A DNA stretch of 25,384 nt, taken from NCBI GenBank assembly GCA_023399275.1, contig JAEWQH010000108.1, positions 1 to 25,384 on the forward strand, written 5' to 3'. This DNA comes from Bacillota bacterium (GTDB taxonomy: Bacteria > Bacillota > Clostridia > Christensenellales > CAG-138). Of the stretch, positions 21,869 to 25,384 are shown one piece after another (the first letter of the stretch is position 1; every line of letters starts with the position of its first letter). The position numbers and the translations under genes were made by a program. The notes under the pieces were generated by a model, which saw nothing but the letters and a program-made list of their open reading frames with translations, was not told the origin of the DNA and did no database searches.

Positions 21869-22714
21869 ATGAAACTTCGTGAGATCGTGAAAACCGTGCG
21901 CGGGCAGCGCGCTGTGGACGGCGCGGGCGTATCCCTCGTTCGCGTTCTTGGCAACCGCGACGTATACGACTTCGACCCGTTTCTGATGCTGGACTCGTTC
22001 GATTCTACCGATCCGGACGACTATACAGTAGGGTTTCCCTGGCATCCGCACCGCGGCATCGAGACCATCACCTATCTTATCAACGGCGAGATCGAGCACA
22101 TGGACAGCCTCGGCAACAAGGGAACCATCCGCGCAGGCGAGAGCCAGTGGATGACCGCCGGCAGTGGCATCCTCCACCAGGAAATGCCGATTGCGTCGGA
22201 TCGCATGCTCGGATTTCAGCTCTGGCTCAATCTCCCGCAGAAAGAGAAGATGGCGGAGCCGGCATACCTTGGCATTACGCAGCAAAACATCCCCGTCATC
22301 GAGGCGGGCAACGCGAGCGTACGCGTGCTTTCGGGCGGATACGGCGGCGTAACAGGTGTTTTGCCGCGCCACATCCAAGCGGAGATTCTAGATGTTTCCC
22401 TGCCCGGGGGCGAGCGCATCACGCTGCCGACCAAGCCGGAAGAGACCGTATTTGCGTTTCTGATCCTGGGCGATGCGGTGATCAACGCGCACCTTATCCA
22501 CGAAAAGACCGCCGTCCTCTTTGGCGCGGGAGACAGCGTCTCCGTCGAAGCCCCGCCGGACCACACGCTGCGCTTCATGCTCTTTTCCGGAAAGGCGCTC
22601 CACGAGCCGGTCGCATGGGGCGGCCCGATCGTAATGAACACGCGTGAGGAACTGGACCTTGCGTTTGAAGAACTCCGAAACGGCTCGTTTATCAAGCGTA
22701 ACCCGAACATCTAA
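21869..22714 (+). CDS. Pirin family protein (bicupin)
   Basis: A 281-residue two-cupin protein. The pirin signature is clear in the first cupin: HPHRGIETITY with His59 and His61, the second half with QWMTAGSGILHQE giving His103 and Glu105, the usual metal-binding set. The second cupin (about 165-260) lacks these. Some bacterial pirins have quercetin 2,3-dioxygenase activity, while human pirin acts in transcription; the activity here is unknown. A good AAGGAG site lies before the ATG. The gap to the upstream dioxygenase gene is 46 bases and to the reductase gene 25 bases, so the three may form one transcript. Confidence 0.93.
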   Translation: MKLREIVKTVRGQRAVDGAGVSLVRVLGNRDVYDFDPFLMLDSFDSTDPDDYTVGFPWHPHRGIETITYLINGEIEHMDSLGNKGTIRAGESQWMTAGSGILHQEMPIASDRMLGFQLWLNLPQKEKMAEPAYLGITQQNIPVIEAGNASVRVLSGGYGGVTGVLPRHIQAEILDVSLPGGERITLPTKPEETVFAFLILGDAVINAHLIHEKTAVLFGAGDSVSVEAPPDHTLRFMLFSGKALHEPVAWGGPIVMNTREELDLAFEELRNGSFIKRNPNI

Positions 22715-22739
22715 ATTCAACAAAAACGAGGAAAAAACG

Positions 22740-23294
22740 ATGCAACAAAAACGAATCGCCGCAATTGTCGGCTCTCTTCGGAAGGACTCCTTTAACCGTC
22801 AGCTTGCGCTGGCTGCAAAGCAAGCCGTTGGCGATCGCGCGGTGTTTGAGATCGTCGAGTACGCCGACGTACCATTGATGAATCAGGACATCGAGCATCC
22901 GGCGCCGGAAGCCGTGCGCCGCGTGCGCGAGCAGATCAAAGCTGCGGACGGCGTGTGGATCTTTACGCCGGAATACAACCACGCCTATCCCGGCGTGCTG
23001 AAGAACCTGATCGACTGGCTCTCTCGACCCGTGAGCGAGACAGAGCGCCAGGTGCTCCTGAAAAAGAAAATCGCCATCAGCGGCGCAACGCCCGCTATGG
23101 CCGGCACGCAAACCGCGCAGGATCTGCTGGCGATGCTGCTTGGCATGCTCAACGCATCCGTGATGAACGCGCCGAGGTTGGCCATACCAAACGTCCTGTC
23201 GCAGGCAAGCGACGCAGGCGAGCTGCAGTTGACCGACAGTCTCCCCTACCTGAAAAAGCAAGCGGACGCGTTTCTGAAGTTTATCGAGGCGTAA
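22740..23294 (+). CDS. NAD(P)H-dependent FMN reductase (quinone/chromate reductase type)
   Basis: A 184-residue flavodoxin-like protein. GSLRKDSFNR at about 11-20 is the FMN phosphate loop; TPEYNHAYPGVLKNLIDW near residue 78-95 is the family signature; AISGATPAMAGT follows. Homologues such as E. coli ChrR (YieF) reduce quinones, azo dyes and chromate by two-electron transfer. I chose the ATG at 22740 with a GAGGAAA site; the frame opens earlier but that part lies inside the pirin gene. A terminator follows at 23317, closing the three-gene set. Confidence 0.92.
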   Translation: MQQKRIAAIVGSLRKDSFNRQLALAAKQAVGDRAVFEIVEYADVPLMNQDIEHPAPEAVRRVREQIKAADGVWIFTPEYNHAYPGVLKNLIDWLSRPVSETERQVLLKKKIAISGATPAMAGTQTAQDLLAMLLGMLNASVMNAPRLAIPNVLSQASDAGELQLTDSLPYLKKQADAFLKFIEA

Positions 23295-23316
23295 TCCTTT
23301 CGCTGCGCATCCCCCG

Positions 23317-23351
23317 CCCCCGGCACGCTATGCACGCCGGGTGCTTTTTTG
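23317..23351 (+). terminator. Terminator after the FMN reductase gene
   Basis: GCCCCCGGC (23317-23325) pairs with GCCGGGTGC (23337-23345) with one mismatch, around an 11-base loop, followed directly by six T. Confidence 0.8.
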
Positions 23352-23374
23352 TGCGAGCAGCCGGAAGCAAAGCT

Positions 23375-23403
23375 TTACAAAACGGAGAATCCCGCATACT
23401 ATA
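23375..23403 (+). promoter_or_regulatory. Probable promoter of the CDGSH protein gene
   Basis: TTTACA at 23375-23380 and TACTAT at 23398-23403, spacer 17 bases. Identical hexamers precede the dioxygenase gene, which may mean shared strength or control. Confidence 0.6.
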
Positions 23404-23446
23404 TCAATAGCCTTGTAAAGCGATAGGATGGAATCAGACAGTCATC

Positions 23447-24130
23447 ATGCAAAAAAAAGAACCGCGTATCCGCATCATCAAAAACGGGCCATACCTCGTC
23501 TCCGGCTGCGTGCCGATCAGCGAGAAGATCATCGTTCCCAAAGGCGACGGCTATGTTTATGAAGACGGCCGCACTTTGCCGCAGCGCGCCACTTATTCGC
23601 TCTGCCGCTGCGGCAAGACAAAAACGCCGCCGTTTTGCGACGGTGCGCACGTATCCGCCGGCTTCGACGGCACGGAAACCGCCTGTAAAAACGGCTACAA
23701 CACGCGCGCTGCGCGCATCGTAGGCTCCGGCGTGGATCTGTTGGACGACGGGCGCTGTGCTTTTGCGCGCTTTTGCCATCGCGACAGTGGAGACGCCTGG
23801 GAACTCGCCGAAGATTCCGAGAGCGCGTTTCACCACGCGGAAGCGGTCATCGCCGCAAACGAATGCCCCGCCGGCCGCCTCACCGCCGTGGAGAAGGATG
23901 GAACGGTACATGAGCCGGACTATTCGCCTGCCATCGCAATCTTACAGGACCCCGAGGAGCGCGTGAGCGCCGGCATTTTTGTCAAGGGCGGTATCCCGAT
24001 CGAATCTGCAGACGGCAGCGTTTACGAGGTGCGCAACCGCGTCGTACTCTGCCGCTGCGGCATGTCCGGCAACAAGCCGTTTTGCGACTCGAGGCATGTC
24101 TCGGAGGAATACCGTGACGACGAGACTTGA
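23447..24130 (+). CDS. Tandem CDGSH iron-sulfur protein with divergent 4Fe-4S-type segment
   Basis: A 227-residue protein with two CDGSH motifs: CRCGKTKTPPFCDGAH at 53-68 fits the three-Cys-one-His 2Fe-2S motif exactly, and CRCGMSGNKPFCDSRH at 202-217 fits except that the Gly of CDG is Ser. Between them, CAFARFCHRDSGDAWEL at 104-120 and the later NECP (138-141) look like the divergent mono-cluster 4Fe-4S domain often fused to CDGSH domains. This predicts a soluble multi-cluster electron-transfer or cluster-sensing protein; no partner is known. There is no strong ribosome binding site; AGGATGG lies about 14 bases upstream. It stands alone between a terminator and a tRNA gene. Confidence 0.9.
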   Translation: MQKKEPRIRIIKNGPYLVSGCVPISEKIIVPKGDGYVYEDGRTLPQRATYSLCRCGKTKTPPFCDGAHVSAGFDGTETACKNGYNTRAARIVGSGVDLLDDGRCAFARFCHRDSGDAWELAEDSESAFHHAEAVIAANECPAGRLTAVEKDGTVHEPDYSPAIAILQDPEERVSAGIFVKGGIPIESADGSVYEVRNRVVLCRCGMSGNKPFCDSRHVSEEYRDDET

Positions 24131-24217
24131 TCGCGTCCCCTTCCGCCCCGCGCGCAGCCGCATTGAACGTTCATTCGGACGAATCGAAAATCTTCATTTT
24201 TTTGTTGCGATATTGTA

Positions 24218-24246
24218 TTGACAGAAAGCGGATATTTCGGTATCAT
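24218..24246 (+). promoter_or_regulatory. Promoter of tRNA-Glu(CTC)
   Basis: A perfect TTGACA at 24218-24223 and TATCAT at 24241-24246 with a 17-base spacer, ending 15 bases before the tRNA. Confidence 0.75.
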
Positions 24247-24261
24247 ATCCCTTGCAGTTGC

Positions 24262-24337
24262 GCTCAGTTCGTCTAGTGGCCTAGGACACCGCCCTCTCAC
24301 GGCGGGAACAGGGGTTCGACTCCCCTACTGGGTGCCA
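24262..24337 (+). tRNA. tRNA-Glu (anticodon CTC)
   Basis: Stem CCGCC/GGCGG closes CTCTCAC with anticodon CTC; T arm AGGGG TTCGACT CCCCT; encoded CCA. The acceptor GCTCAGT pairs with ACTGGGT only with two G-U pairs, one at the very first position, and the discriminator is G, unlike the A of the TTC isoacceptor at 20187. It is a single-gene unit with its own promoter and terminator. Confidence 0.94.
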
Positions 24338-24339
24338 TC

Positions 24340-24376
24340 AAAAACACAGGATCGATCATTCGGTCCTGTGTTTTTC
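24340..24376 (+). terminator. Terminator of tRNA-Glu(CTC)
   Basis: AAAAACACAGGA (24340-24351) pairs with TCCTGTGTTTTT (24364-24375) to give a long stem ending in a T-run. As the A-run and T-run are both present it could also work on the minus strand. Confidence 0.85.
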
Positions 24377-24394
24377 TTTGCCATTCAACGCGGA

Positions 24395-24422
24395 CAGAGC
24401 CCGCCTCGAAGGGCGGCCTCTG
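24395..24422. repeat. Imperfect hairpin in the gene-free stretch 24377-24542
   Basis: Bases 24395-24405 pair with 24412-24422 (ten pairs, one C-C mismatch) around a TCGAAG loop. There is no T-run on either side. The right arm GGCGGCCTCT shares GGCGGCCTC with the terminator hairpin at 24543. I see no gene between the tRNA terminator and the L,D-transpeptidase terminator. Confidence 0.5.
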
Positions 24423-24539
24423 CGTGCCAAAAATCTTTGGATGGTTATCGCCGATAGATTGCATCAAGCACAAGCGGCCGATTCCCTGCGGTTTTTCCGA
24501 AAGAGCAAATCCCGTCAAAAATACAGGTTCTTGTCGAGC

Positions 24540-24566
24540 AAAGAGGCCGCCATGAAAGGCGGCCTC
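24540..24566 (-). terminator. Probable terminator of the L,D-transpeptidase gene
   Basis: GAGGCCGCC and GGCGGCCTC form a perfect nine-pair stem with a six-base loop, 13 bases past the stop codon on the minus strand. Only three T follow, so its strength is uncertain. Confidence 0.6.
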
Positions 24567-24578
24567 CGGTCGTGGAAC

Positions 24579-25384
24579 TCAGTCCTTTGATTTGTCGACC
24601 ACCGGCCCATCCAGAACAAACTCTGGCGTGTAGACCGCGTGATACGGGTTTTCCGGATCAGGATCGCTCGGGTCCCAGCCATAGGTGTGGCTCGCATCCA
24701 TATATGGTTCCTCGTAGATCAGCGCGGGCGGCGTGGGCGGCTCTGGCCCGCTGTCGTCCGTAATCACGATCTCCGTACCAACGGTGCAGTTCATATAGAT
24801 CCAGTACGCGTCGACGCAGCGCAGACGCACGCACCCGCCGGATGCAATGGTTCCAAGAGACTCGTAATACTTTACGATCATCTGCTTTTTGCCATACTCC
24901 TGAACCTGGCGCTTGTCTCCGCCGATCGGCACGGAGTGAAACAGATAGCTGCCGACGATGCGGCTGGCATACTGCGAATAGACGTTCTCGCCTCGCACCT
25001 GTCCCATCTTTTTATACGGATATTGGCGTACGAGGTGGAACGTGCCGCGCGGCGTAAGATCCTTGCTGCGTCCGGTGGAGCAAATCATTACGCGCTCCTC
25101 CGTCCACTCTCCGTCCACCGCCTTATAGACGACCACGCTCTGCGTGCCGATGTAGGTGACGATCATCCGTTCCCCATCCGCAGTGGGGACGGATTCCGGC
25201 GTGTAGGACGGCACGGAGAGCTTTTCCTGCGTCGGCAGCGCGCCGGGGATCATGGAACCGTTGCTTTGTGCGGGATAAAACGCGCCTTCCCCGCCGCTGA
25301 ACGAACCATAGACGTACATGCCGCCGTCCGTCCCGGTGATCAGTCCGTTTTCCAGCAGCGTGTACTTCGCGCGAAGACGGATGG
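24579..25384 (-). CDS. L,D-transpeptidase catalytic domain protein (partial)
   Basis: The frame stays open to the right window edge, so the N-terminus is missing; 267 residues are visible and an internal ATG at 25319 is unlikely to be the start. The YkuD-type catalytic domain runs from about VTYIGTQSVVVYK to VGTEIVI, with the conserved His in FHSVPIGG and the nucleophile Cys in ASGGCVRL. Such enzymes make 3-3 peptidoglycan cross-links or anchor proteins outside the cell, and resist most beta-lactams except carbapenems. After the domain comes an unusual 55-residue acidic, Pro/Tyr-rich tail (YGWDPSDPDPENPYHAVY). Upstream residues ITGTDGGMYVYGSF look like a bacterial wall-binding repeat end, but too little is seen to be sure. 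Confidence 0.88.
   Translation of the reverse strand, partial: IRLRAKYTLLENGLITGTDGGMYVYGSFSGGEGAFYPAQSNGSMIPGALPTQEKLSVPSYTPESVPTADGERMIVTYIGTQSVVVYKAVDGEWTEERVMICSTGRSKDLTPRGTFHLVRQYPYKKMGQVRGENVYSQYASRIVGSYLFHSVPIGGDKRQVQEYGKKQMIVKYYESLGTIASGGCVRLRCVDAYWIYMNCTVGTEIVITDDSGPEPPTPPALIYEEPYMDASHTYGWDPSDPDPENPYHAVYTPEFVLDGPVVDKSKD

Noticed and set aside
22644..22739. Longer N-terminus for the FMN reductase
   Set aside because: The extra part lies in the pirin gene in another frame and precedes the flavodoxin fold start; the ATG at 22740 has its own binding site.

Overview
The window looks like ordinary chromosomal DNA of a moderately GC-rich member of the Firmicutes, probably class Clostridia. 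The evidence is a valS T-box leader, a LexA operator matching the Bacillus-type consensus, SigA-like promoters with 17-base spacers, GGAGG-type ribosome binding sites, a YlbF-family protein beside mutS, and tRNA genes with encoded CCA ends. No phage, transposon or CRISPR structure was found.

Left part (1-10.4 kb, all genes on +): the end of polA, coaE, a membrane-anchored lytic transglycosylase, lspA, rluD-type pseudouridine synthase, a large DUF885-type lipoprotein, a T-box regulated valS, proC, rnhA, and a tyrosine recombinase resembling the single-recombinase XerS group. A perfect 14-bp inverted repeat with an asymmetric 6-bp centre lies just upstream of the recombinase. It has the architecture of a recombinase core site (dif-like) and also covers the gene's -35 box.

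Centre (10.4-11.5 kb): lexA, and a divergent small cysteine-rich (ferredoxin-like) protein. Their promoters face each other around one perfect LexA box, so both are likely SOS-controlled.

Right-centre (11.5-20 kb, all on -): a tightly packed operon miaB, ylbF-like, mutS, mutL, miaA, ynbB-like PLP enzyme, covering tRNA A37 modification (MiaA then MiaB), mismatch repair (MutS/MutL) and a probable RNase Y regulator. The orientation flip from + to - around 9.3-11.5 kb, next to a candidate dif site, raises the possibility that this is the replication terminus. The + strand genes after 20 kb weaken that reading.

Right part (20-25.4 kb): an eight-tRNA operon (Pro, Glu, CAT, Asp, Phe, Thr, Tyr, Leu) with a strong promoter and terminator; a YgiD-type extradiol dioxygenase, a pirin and an FMN-dependent NAD(P)H reductase in a row; a two-CDGSH iron-sulfur protein; a lone tRNA-Glu(CTC); and, on -, an L,D-transpeptidase cut by the window end. 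The most interesting item is the recombinase with its inverted repeat; the next is the LexA-controlled Cys-rich protein.
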